A DNA stretch of 6,148 nucleotides from a bacterium. Its GTDB lineage: Bacteria > CBDUZB01 > JAGLHV01. Position 1 is the stretch's first letter. Every line of letters starts with the position of its first letter. The notes beneath the pieces are model-generated. The model was not told where the DNA came from, did no database searches, and saw only the letters and a list, made by a program, of their open reading frames with translations. Shown here piece by piece: positions 1 through 5,587 of the stretch. The position numbers and the translations under genes were made by a program. The DNA lies in NCBI GenBank assembly GCA_023143305.1, contig JAGLHV010000089.1, forward strand, positions 1-6,148. The letters are read 5' to 3'.

Positions 1-393
1 TTTAAGCTTAAACCGGGAGAGAGTGTGCCTCCGTTACGCTTTGATATTCTGGAAGAAATTGAGAAAAGAATTCCCGGATTTCCTATTGTATTACACGGAG
101 CGTCATCAGTACTTCCGGAATATATAGAAATGATTAATAAATTCGGGGGAAAGATGGAAAATGCCGTGGGTGTCCCGAAAGAGCAGTTGAGAAAAGCAAC
201 AAAAAGTGCTGTTTGTAAAATAAATATTGATTCGGATGGCCGGTTAGCTATGACAGCTACTATCCGCCGGGTTTTTGCGGAAAAGCCGGGAGAATTTGAC
301 CCGCGCAAATATTTAGGACCTGCCCGGGAAGAATTAATCAAAATGTATAGACATAAGAACGAAAATGTTCTGGGTAGTTCCGGAAAAGCATAA
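1..393 (+). CDS. fba: Class II fructose-bisphosphate aldolase, C-terminal part (5' end outside window)
   Basis: The reading frame is open from base 1 to the TAA at 391-393, giving 130 residues of the C-terminal part; the N-terminal half lies left of the window. Class II aldolases are cytosolic metal-dependent enzymes that interconvert fructose 1,6-bisphosphate with dihydroxyacetone phosphate and glyceraldehyde 3-phosphate in glycolysis and gluconeogenesis. Visible family hallmarks are LRFDILEEI, then PIVLHGASSV, whose His is a metal ligand and whose GAS segment contacts substrate phosphate. Next comes KINIDSDGRLAMTATIRRVF, matching the family's NIDTDxRLAxTAxxR substrate-binding segment, and finally the tail LGPAREELIKMYRHK...VLGSSGKA. 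An internal GTG at 25 is in frame but cannot be the real start, because the aldolase sequence continues upstream of it. No terminator hairpin follows the stop, and a gene on the opposite strand ends 14 bp away. The family assignment is firm; the symbol could equally be written fbaA. Confidence 0.93.
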   Translation, partial: FKLKPGESVPPLRFDILEEIEKRIPGFPIVLHGASSVLPEYIEMINKFGGKMENAVGVPKEQLRKATKSAVCKINIDSDGRLAMTATIRRVFAEKPGEFDPRKYLGPAREELIKMYRHKNENVLGSSGKA

Positions 394-407
394 AGAGATA
401 AAGAAGG

Positions 408-1331
408 CTAAAAAGAGGAAAGATTTTCATATATTTCCAGGAACTCCTGAAAGTCCAGACTATTTCTGATTCCATCAAAGTCTTTGTCTTTTTCTATTTT
501 TTCTTTCCAGACATCCGGGGCCGTAGGGATATATTTTTTTAAGTTTTCCATGGCTCCGTAGACATCTTCAAGGAGAGCACTCATACAAGCTGTATTGTAG
601 TAAGTTATGGGGAGTTTTTCATGTTGAGCACAAAAAAAGTAATCATAAGCTTTCTGGTAGTTTTCCTTTCTATAAAAAGACATTCCGATGTTGTTTAATA
701 ATTTACAGATTTTTAAAATAATGGTATTATAAAAATTATCCCAGGAATAGATTTGAACCAGGGGGATTCTTTCCTTAAAATCCGTGGGTTGAAAAACTTT
801 AATCAGAGAAAGCATTACAAAATTATGCGGCGGGAATAAATAAGAGGAGAAATCTTCAATGGCTACCGGCTGATTAAGAGCTTTTTCATAGTTGTTAAGG
901 GGGAAATCAATTACTGCAATTTTTTTATCTACTATTTGCGAGGATAAAAATAAATTACAGGTGTTTTTCTTTGAGTCTGTTTCAAATATCCATTCTAAAG
1001 GAAAAGAGGATAGATTTTGTGGAAAAAATCGATTTAGTACATTTAATTTGATATCGGAATATTCTAAATTTGCAGGGATATCCGATGGATTTATTTTCGT
1101 TTCCTGATTTGTATCGACAACTATTTTAAAGAAGTTTAATTGTAATTTGTCCAGGGAGATAGGATTTTCATTTTTTTCAACAATTTTAATCAGATAGTAA
1201 ATAGAGTCCCCTTTACAACCAAGAGGGCAAACAAGATAACTGTTTACTGAATTATCGTCTGTTACCTCTGCAAGAGATAAGCAGGGAGACAGAATAAAAA
1301 AAAGGGAAATAATTAATAGTTTCTTATACAT
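408..1331 (-). CDS. Exported protein of unknown function with TPR-like C-terminus
   Basis: The 307-residue product starts with a clear Sec signal peptide: MYKK, then a hydrophobic stretch at about residues 5-20 (LLIISLFFILSPCLSLA), with likely cleavage after SLA before EVTDDN. The Cys at 17 follows Pro, which fits a lipobox poorly, so I favour a soluble exported protein over a lipoprotein. Residues 30-200 match no family I recognise; they carry Cys35 and Cys39 (CPLGC), a possible disulfide or metal pair. Residues 205-235 (LLNNIGMSFYRKENYQKAYD...) and 242-262 (YYNTACMSALLEDVYGAMENL) look like TPR helices. The end (DKDFDGIRNSLDFQEFLE) resembles the capping segment found after terminal TPR units, so a protein-protein scaffold role in the envelope is a reasonable guess and no more. 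A strong promoter lies upstream, but no Shine-Dalgarno sequence is seen before the ATG at 1329-1331. The gene converges on fba and appears monocistronic within the window. Confidence 0.8.
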   Translation of the reverse strand: MYKKLLIISLFFILSPCLSLAEVTDDNSVNSYLVCPLGCKGDSIYYLIKIVEKNENPISLDKLQLNFFKIVVDTNQETKINPSDIPANLEYSDIKLNVLNRFFPQNLSSFPLEWIFETDSKKNTCNLFLSSQIVDKKIAVIDFPLNNYEKALNQPVAIEDFSSYLFPPHNFVMLSLIKVFQPTDFKERIPLVQIYSWDNFYNTIILKICKLLNNIGMSFYRKENYQKAYDYFFCAQHEKLPITYYNTACMSALLEDVYGAMENLKKYIPTAPDVWKEKIEKDKDFDGIRNSLDFQEFLEIYENLSSF

Positions 1332-1385
1332 AGATATTTTAAAAAGACTGAATAAAAAAAGATAATTTTTTGAATTTTCGTAAAT

Positions 1386-1414
1386 ATTATAACTTTTAGT
1401 TGTTTAAAGGTCAA
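1386..1414 (-). promoter_or_regulatory. Sigma70-type promoter for the minus-strand TPR-like gene
   Basis: Read on the minus strand, TTGACC (bases 1414-1409) is followed after exactly 17 bp by a perfect TATAAT (1391-1386). The predicted transcription start is near 1379, giving a leader of about 48 nt before the ATG at 1331. That leader is A/U-rich and lacks a GGAGG-like sequence. The hexamers and spacing are seen directly; use in the cell is inferred. Confidence 0.75.
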
Positions 1415-1557
1415 TATAAATCTTTATTACTATCGGTTGCGAATAAGAGACTAAAAGCACATCATCAAATTAGCAATTTGTGTTCATATTTATAAAAGGA
1501 GAAGTGTTTATAAAAAAGGCAGAGAGAAAAGAATAAATTCACAAAAATAAGCTTTTT

Positions 1558-1679
1558 TGGAGTGCATTGACCATGGCAAGACATGCATCATCGTGGAAGA
1601 GGTACTCCATCTTTTTAAAAAACTAATTTATGCTAAAATGTACTAAATCGGGCAAAACATATTTTGCCTTTCGTTTTTT
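1558..1679 (+). ncRNA. Candidate structured RNA ending at an intrinsic terminator
   Basis: Bases 1558-1565 (TGGAGTGC) pair with 1602-1609 (GTACTCCA read with G1602), giving eight pairs including one G.U. A symmetrical 5x5 internal loop follows (ATTGA at 1566-1570 against AAGAG at 1597-1601). Then 1571-1576 (CCATGG) pairs with 1591-1596 (TCGTGG), six pairs with two G.U, closing a 14-nt loop. All three wobbles are G.U on the + strand and would be C/A mismatches on the minus strand, so the fold favours + strand transcription. A + strand terminator-like hairpin with a T-tract ends the segment 41 bp later. No strong promoter is visible upstream, so the 5' end is unknown; the coordinates cover only the structured core and terminator. 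It may be a small RNA, a leader of the downstream operon, or chance structure. Confidence 0.3.
1651..1679 (+). terminator. Intrinsic terminator-like hairpin
   Basis: A perfect 7-bp stem, GGCAAAA (1651-1657) and TTTTGCC (1662-1668), encloses a 4-base loop CATA and is followed by TTTCGTTTTTT (1669-1679). On the minus strand no T-tract follows, so it would act on + strand transcripts only. It lies 15 bp upstream of the promoter of the DUF502 gene, so it cannot end that transcript. It must serve RNA starting to its left, either a small RNA at about 1558 or read-through from fba antisense to the minus-strand gene. The stem is AU-rich and so moderate in strength. Confidence 0.55.
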
Positions 1680-1693
1680 AAAAACAATAAATC

Positions 1694-1722
1694 TTGACGA
1701 AAAAGTAAAAGTGTAGTAAGAT
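1694..1722 (+). promoter_or_regulatory. Sigma70-type promoter for the DUF502-MFS-proA cluster
   Basis: TTGACG (1694-1699) and TAAGAT (1717-1722) are separated by exactly 17 bp; each hexamer matches five of six consensus bases. The predicted start of transcription is at about 1729, leaving a leader of about 62 nt to the ATG at 1791. It is the only good + strand promoter I see in the window, and it probably drives at least the three overlapping genes that follow. Confidence 0.72.
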
Positions 1723-1728
1723 AAAAAA

Positions 1729-1748
1729 CCAAATAAAAAAAAATTTGG
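1729..1748 (+). promoter_or_regulatory. Hairpin at the predicted 5' end of the operon mRNA
   Basis: CCAAAT (1729-1734) and ATTTGG (1743-1748) form a 6-bp stem around a loop of eight A residues, starting almost exactly at the predicted transcription start. Hairpins at mRNA 5' ends are known to slow decay. A second small inverted repeat, TATCT-ttt-AGATA (1753-1765), follows. Between them lies a GGAGG (1747-1751) with no start codon at a usable distance. The repeats are seen; a stabilising or regulatory role is inference. Confidence 0.35.
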
Positions 1749-1790
1749 AGGGTATCTTTTAGATAATAAAAAAAAGGGGAAGGAGAAAAA

Positions 1791-2444
1791 ATGCTAAAAA
1801 ATATTAGAAGTGCTGTTAAAAGGCAATTTTTTACAGGAATAGCTTTGCTTTTACCGTTAGGATTGACTTTGTATGTGGGCTGGATTCTTTTTAATTTAGT
1901 AGGGAAGGTTTTTCTTCCTTTTGTAGAAAAAAATTCTTTTCTTTCCTCTTATGATTTGCCACCCTTGTGTAGTAAGGGAATAAGTTTTGCCATCACTTTA
2001 GTAATTATTTGGATTATCGGAGTAATCGGGGCCAACATTGTTGGACGGAAATTTCTGCAGTTGCTGGAAGTCTTAATTGTTAAGGTTCCCCTATTGGACA
2101 GCATTTATCAGGCAATACGGCAGATTATTCACGCTATGATTTTTTCTAAAACTGCTTTTCGCCAGGTGGTAATGATAGAATATCCGCGAAAGGGGATTTA
2201 TACATTAGCTTTTGTAACCAATAGTTACCAGGGAAAAGAAGAAGGAAAAGGGAAAATTTTAACTTTATTTATTCCTACTACCCCAAATCCTACTTCCGGG
2301 TGGTTTCTAATTATTCCGGAAGAAGAAGTAATGAAAATAGATTTACCGGTAGAAGAAGGAATGAAAGTGATTATTTCCGGAGGGGTGATTACCCCGGATA
2401 GGTTTTTTGAACGATTAGAAATAGGGGGAAAGAGAAAAGAGTGA
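1791..2444 (+). CDS. DUF502 family integral membrane protein
   Basis: This 217-residue protein matches the DUF502 family in length and in ordered motifs. Transmembrane segment 1 spans about residues 16-45 (GIALLLPLGLTLYVGWILF...) and segment 2 about 64-86 (ISFAITLVIIWIIGVIGANIVG). The conserved PLLDSIYQAIRQI lies at about 100-112, EYPRKGIYTLAFVT at 130-143, and the family signature FIPTTPNPTSGWFLIIP at 160-176, with VIISGGV near the end. The molecular function of DUF502 proteins is, to my knowledge, undefined in most bacteria. The ATG is preceded by AAGGAG (1780-1785) at a 5-base distance, which fixes the start. It is the first gene after the promoter at 1694-1722, and its TGA overlaps the GTG start of the transporter gene, so the two are translationally coupled. 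Confidence 0.9.
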   Translation: MLKNIRSAVKRQFFTGIALLLPLGLTLYVGWILFNLVGKVFLPFVEKNSFLSSYDLPPLCSKGISFAITLVIIWIIGVIGANIVGRKFLQLLEVLIVKVPLLDSIYQAIRQIIHAMIFSKTAFRQVVMIEYPRKGIYTLAFVTNSYQGKEEGKGKILTLFIPTTPNPTSGWFLIIPEEEVMKIDLPVEEGMKVIISGGVITPDRFFERLEIGGKRKE

Positions 2445-3652
2445 AGAGATTGTTAAGAGGAATCGGGAGAAATATTATTCTTTTAGGAGTAGCAAGTTTT
2501 TTTAATGACATAAGCAGTGAAATGATTATTGCCATTTTTCCGATGTTTATTGTTTTTTTAGGCGGGGGAGGAATGGCAATAGGTTTAATCGGCGGTTTGG
2601 GTAATTCTCTTTCCAGTATATTAAAGGTTTTTTCAGGTTATTGGTCGGATAGAATAGGAAGGAAAAAAAGTTTTGTTTTTTGGGGTTATTTTTCTTCTGC
2701 AGTGGCAAAAGTGTTTTTTCCTTTTTGTTATAATTGGGGCGAAGTGTTGTTTTTAAGGATGGCGGAAAGAATAGGGAAAGGAATTAGAACTGCTCCTCGC
2801 GATGCGTTGTTATCGATTTCGGCAGACCATAAAGTCAGAGGTAAAGCCTTTGGTATTCATCGGGCAATGGATTCTTTGGGAGCGGTAATAGGGGCTTTAG
2901 GCGCGTTCTTTTTATTCTGGACCCTGGACTTTTCGTTCAGACAAATAATGGGGATTGCAGCAATTATCGGTTTTATTTCACTCATTCCTGTTTTTATGGT
3001 CGAAGAGGAAAAGAAAGAGCGTAATAATTATAAGGTAAAGATAGGATTAAATCATTTACCCAGGGAATTCAAAAAATATTTGATAGTAGCTGCGGTTTTT
3101 TCTTTAAGTAATTTTACTTATATGTTTTTGATTTTAAAAGCAAAATTAGTTATGGATAATCTTTTTTCTCCACGGTTGGCAATTGCAGTTCCTATTTTGC
3201 TGTATGCCTGGTTTAATGTTGTTTATTCCTTTTTTTCTGTTCCTGCCGGAATATTTTCAGATAAAATAGGGAGAAGAGAGGCTCTTTTTTTAGGATATTT
3301 TATTTATGCGTTAACTTATTTTAGTTTTGTAAAAGTGCAGTCTCTGGGTGTATTTATTTTATTTTTTGCCCTATATGGATTGGCTTTTGCTTTAATCGAG
3401 GGGAATCAGCGGGCTTTTGCCAGTGATTTTGTAGAAGAAGAAAGGAGAGGAGTTGCTTTGGGAATGTTTCATACGGTAATTTCTCTGACTACTCTTTGTG
3501 CCAGTTTGATTGCCGGATATTTGTGGAATATAAATTCCGCGGCTCCTTTTATGTACGGAGCAGGAGTAAGTTTGTTTTCCGCAATAATAATTTTTTGGGT
3601 GAAACCTCATCAGATAAAAAAGGAAAGAGGGGGAGGAGAAAAATGTCTTTAA
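2441..3652 (+). CDS. Major facilitator superfamily transporter (MJ1317-like group)
   Basis: The 403-residue hydrophobic protein has the usual size and twelve-helix pattern of an MFS carrier. The MFS motif A appears in both halves: GYWSDRIGRKK at residues 66-76 and GIFSDKIGRRE at 270-280. The opening FFNDISSEMI (about 20-29) and the segment ERIGKGIRTAPRDALLS (109-125) are typical of the MFS subgroup that includes archaeal MJ1317 and many uncharacterised bacterial carriers; later GNQRAFASDF (321-330) also fits. The substrate cannot be told; relatives are often loosely annotated as drug or sugar transporters. Translation starts at GTG 2441, four bases overlapping the DUF502 stop (GTGA), with a purine-rich GGGGGAAAG upstream. 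The 3' end overlaps the start of proA by 10 bases, so the gene sits firmly inside one transcription unit. A charged linker (about 187-200, EEEKKERNNYK) separates the two six-helix halves, as is normal. Confidence 0.9.
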   Translation: MKRLLRGIGRNIILLGVASFFNDISSEMIIAIFPMFIVFLGGGGMAIGLIGGLGNSLSSILKVFSGYWSDRIGRKKSFVFWGYFSSAVAKVFFPFCYNWGEVLFLRMAERIGKGIRTAPRDALLSISADHKVRGKAFGIHRAMDSLGAVIGALGAFFLFWTLDFSFRQIMGIAAIIGFISLIPVFMVEEEKKERNNYKVKIGLNHLPREFKKYLIVAAVFSLSNFTYMFLILKAKLVMDNLFSPRLAIAVPILLYAWFNVVYSFFSVPAGIFSDKIGRREALFLGYFIYALTYFSFVKVQSLGVFILFFALYGLAFALIEGNQRAFASDFVEEERRGVALGMFHTVISLTTLCASLIAGYLWNINSAAPFMYGAGVSLFSAIIIFWVKPHQIKKERGGGEKCL

Positions 3653-4899
3653 AAGAAGAAATGAAAGAAAAAGCTTCCCAGTCAAAGGTAGCAGCAGTAA
3701 AAATGAAAAATCTTTCTACAGCAAAAAAAAATAGAATTTTAGAAACAATAGCAACTGCTTTAGAAAAAAAAGAAGAAGAAATTATTAAGGTAAACAAAAA
3801 AGATTTAGATTTGGCTAAAGAAAAAAAGATTTCTTCGGCATTTATTGAAAGAATGACTTTGTCGAAAGAGCGGATAAAAAGCATGGTTAAAGGATTAAGA
3901 ACAGTTGCTTCTTTACCGGATCCGGTAGGAGGAGTGATGGAAGAGATAATTAGATATAACGGCTTGAGGATAAAGAAAGTACGGGTTCCTTTAGGGGTAA
4001 TTTGTATTATCTACGAATCACGACCCAATGTTACTTGTGATGCAGCAGCATTATGTTTAAAAGCAGGCAATGCAGTTTTGTTGAGAGGGGGGTCACAAGC
4101 TTTTAATTCCAATCTCCTCCTGGCTAAAATAATGATAGAGGCTGCTTTATCAGAAGGGATGCCCCAGGGAGGCATACAGTTTATAGAAACTACCGACCGG
4201 GAAGCAATAAAAGAGTTGATTCGTCTGGATAGGTTTATTGATGTAATTATTCCTCGCGGGGGAGAGGAAATGATTAGTAATATTAAAGCCAATGCAACTG
4301 TTCCGGTAATTAGCCATGGTAAAGGACTTTGCCATACTTATGTCGATAAGGAAGCAAACATAGAACAGGCAAGTGAAATTTGCTTTAATGCCAAGGTGCA
4401 AAGACCGGGAGTGTGTAATGCTATGGAAACATTATTGGTTCATAAAGATATAGCAACTGATTTTCTTCCGCAAATGGTTAAAAGGTTTGAGAAAGAGGGA
4501 GTAGAAGTGAGAGGATGTATAGAAACGCAAAAACTAATTCCTTCTATAAAAATAGCTACCGACCAGGATTGGGAGACAGAATATTTATCTTTAATTCTTT
4601 CAATAAAAATTGTGGATAGTTTGGATACGGCGATAGAGCATATAAATCAATATGGTTCTTTTCATTCTGAAGCAATAATTTCTGAAAACAAAGACAGAGC
4701 AGAACAATTTTTGTCCCGGGTTGATGCTGCCAGTGTTTTCTGGAATGCATCTACCCGTTTTAGTGACGGAGGGGAGTTTGGATTAGGTGCGGAAATAGGT
4801 ATTTCTACGCAGAAATTACATGCGAGAGGACCAATGGGGTTACAAGAATTAACCAGTTATAAATTTATAATTTATGGAAACGGGCAGATAAAAAAATAA
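3643..4899 (+). CDS. proA: Glutamate-5-semialdehyde dehydrogenase (gamma-glutamyl phosphate reductase)
   Basis: This cytosolic enzyme reduces gamma-glutamyl phosphate with NADPH to glutamate-5-semialdehyde, the second step of proline synthesis from glutamate. The 418-residue length is that of the family. Diagnostic stretches are YESRPNVTCDAAALCLKAGN (124-143) with LLRGGSQA (146-153), VIIPRGGEEMI (201-211), and the catalytic-cysteine segment QRPGVCNAMETLLV with Cys258. The C-terminal signature is GGEFGLGAEIGISTQ followed by KLHARGPMGLQELTSYK (376-407). The frame is open upstream to 3496, but that part overlaps the transporter and shows no homology. The ATG at 3643 has a strong GGAGG (3632-3636) six bases upstream and gives the family's usual N-terminus. 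It overlaps the transporter gene by 10 bases. The partner gene proB (glutamate 5-kinase), often adjacent, is not in the window. The segment PVISHGKGLCHTYVD (221-235) departs mildly from the more common GHCDGICHVYVD form. Confidence 0.97.
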   Translation: MSLKEEMKEKASQSKVAAVKMKNLSTAKKNRILETIATALEKKEEEIIKVNKKDLDLAKEKKISSAFIERMTLSKERIKSMVKGLRTVASLPDPVGGVMEEIIRYNGLRIKKVRVPLGVICIIYESRPNVTCDAAALCLKAGNAVLLRGGSQAFNSNLLLAKIMIEAALSEGMPQGGIQFIETTDREAIKELIRLDRFIDVIIPRGGEEMISNIKANATVPVISHGKGLCHTYVDKEANIEQASEICFNAKVQRPGVCNAMETLLVHKDIATDFLPQMVKRFEKEGVEVRGCIETQKLIPSIKIATDQDWETEYLSLILSIKIVDSLDTAIEHINQYGSFHSEAIISENKDRAEQFLSRVDAASVFWNASTRFSDGGEFGLGAEIGISTQKLHARGPMGLQELTSYKFIIYGNGQIKK

Positions 4900-5006
4900 A
4901 CATTGAAAAGAATAATACCGGAAGAAATGTTACCGGTTTAACTTAATAAGATAAAAAAGATGCGGTTTTTGTTAAAAAAAAGAAAAGTTAAGAGGTTTAG
5001 TGAAAG
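4900..5006 (+). other. Gap between proA and nadD with a weak stem and possible minor promoter
   Basis: The gap contains an inverted repeat, ACCGG (4917-4921) and CCGGT (4933-4937), that lacks a following T-tract and so is a poor terminator. Next is TAAGATAAAAAA (4947-4958), identical over 12 bases to the -10 region of the promoter at 1717-1728, but without a recognisable -35 hexamer at 16-18 bp. Read-through from the upstream operon is therefore the simplest view, with a weak internal promoter possible. The nadD ribosome binding site, AAGAGGT at about 4990-4996, lies at the right end. Confidence 0.35.
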
Positions 5007-5582
5007 ATGCGGATTGGGTTATTAGGAGGGACATTTAATCCTGTTCATTATGGGCATTTAGTTTTAGCTGAAGAATGCCTAAAAAAATTCTGCTTAAAAA
5101 AAATAATATTTATTCCTTCAGCAATTCCTCCCCATAAAAAGGGGAAAATCGCAGGGGCGGAGCATAGATATAATATGGTTGAGAGGGCGATCCGGGGGAA
5201 TAAAAATTTTGTAGTTTCCAGGATAGAATTGGATAGAAAGGAAATATCATTTACTTATAAAACGATTCAATATTTTAAAAGAAAATATGCACAAGGCCAG
5301 GTGTTTTTTATTTTAGGAATAGATAGTGTTCTTGAAATTGATAAGTGGAAAAAGAAAAACAAAATTTTGGAATTTTGCCCGTTTATAGTAGCTACTCGTC
5401 CAGGTTACCAAATACAAAAAATTCCTTCTTCAATAAAAAAAATAATAAAGATTATAAAAATTCCTAAAATTAACATTTCTTCTTCTTTCATTAGGGAAGA
5501 AATAAAAAAGGGTAAATCAATAAAGGATTTACTGCCTTTATCCGTAGAAAAATATATTAATAGATATCAATTATATCAATAA
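5007..5582 (+). CDS. nadD: Nicotinate-nucleotide adenylyltransferase
   Basis: NadD transfers AMP from ATP to nicotinate mononucleotide, forming nicotinic acid adenine dinucleotide, the penultimate step of NAD synthesis in the cytosol. The 191-residue protein begins with the nucleotidyltransferase motif GGTFNPVHYGHL (residues 7-18), the family's GxFxPxHxGH with both histidines present. It continues with FIPSAIPPHK (35-44), the substrate-loop region, and FILGIDSVLEIDKWKKKNKIL (101-121), matching the GxDxLxxLxxW stretch. The second nucleotide-binding motif ISSSFIREEIKKGKSI (157-172) and the ending LLPLSVEKYI (175-184) complete it. The ATG at 5007 gives the standard N-terminus, with GAGG about 11 bases upstream. 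The LCP gene begins 5 bases after the stop. Its place after proA agrees with a gene order common in many bacteria. The C-terminal part is very lysine- and isoleucine-rich, in line with the AT-rich genome. Confidence 0.95.
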   Translation: MRIGLLGGTFNPVHYGHLVLAEECLKKFCLKKIIFIPSAIPPHKKGKIAGAEHRYNMVERAIRGNKNFVVSRIELDRKEISFTYKTIQYFKRKYAQGQVFFILGIDSVLEIDKWKKKNKILEFCPFIVATRPGYQIQKIPSSIKKIIKIIKIPKINISSSFIREEIKKGKSIKDLLPLSVEKYINRYQLYQ

Positions 5583-5587
5583 AAAAA

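Larger units (their letters stand above)
1332..1790. other. Intergenic region between divergent genes: two promoters, a structured element and a terminator
   Basis: This gap of about 460 bp separates the minus-strand TPR-like gene from the + strand DUF502 cluster. Its contents are the minus promoter at 1386-1414, a hairpin-forming and visibly less AT-rich segment at 1558-1609, a terminator-like hairpin at 1651-1679, a + promoter at 1694-1722, and a leader with a small hairpin at 1729-1748. In 1415-1557 I see only AT-rich sequence with a short inverted repeat, CAAATT-agc-AATTTG (1466-1480), that has no obvious role. No tRNA, known riboswitch class or convincing protein gene was recognised. Confidence 0.7.

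Noticed and set aside
892..1107. 71-codon + strand open frame inside the minus-strand TPR-like gene
   Set aside because: It is antisense to a gene with a clear signal peptide and promoter, and shows no ribosome binding site or recognisable protein features.
1567..1595. Possible promoter with TTGACC at 1567-1572
   Set aside because: No acceptable -10 hexamer occurs 16-18 bp downstream, and the sequence lies inside the predicted hairpin.
1593..1626. PreQ1-I riboswitch-like tail (AAAAAACTAA at 1617-1626)
   Set aside because: The A-rich tail matches, but the required short P1 stem and C-containing loop are not present in the right places, and no queuosine gene follows.
3496..3642. Upstream open extension of the proA reading frame
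   Set aside because: It lies wholly inside the transporter gene, has no ProA similarity, and the ATG at 3643 has a strong ribosome binding site and gives the family's normal length.
3392..4750. Several minus-strand open frames opposite the MFS and proA genes
   Set aside because: They are shadows of strongly identified + strand genes, with low-complexity translations and no start signals.
4917..4937. Terminator after proA formed by ACCGG and CCGGT
   Set aside because: The stem is only 5 bp with an 11-base loop, and no T-tract follows.
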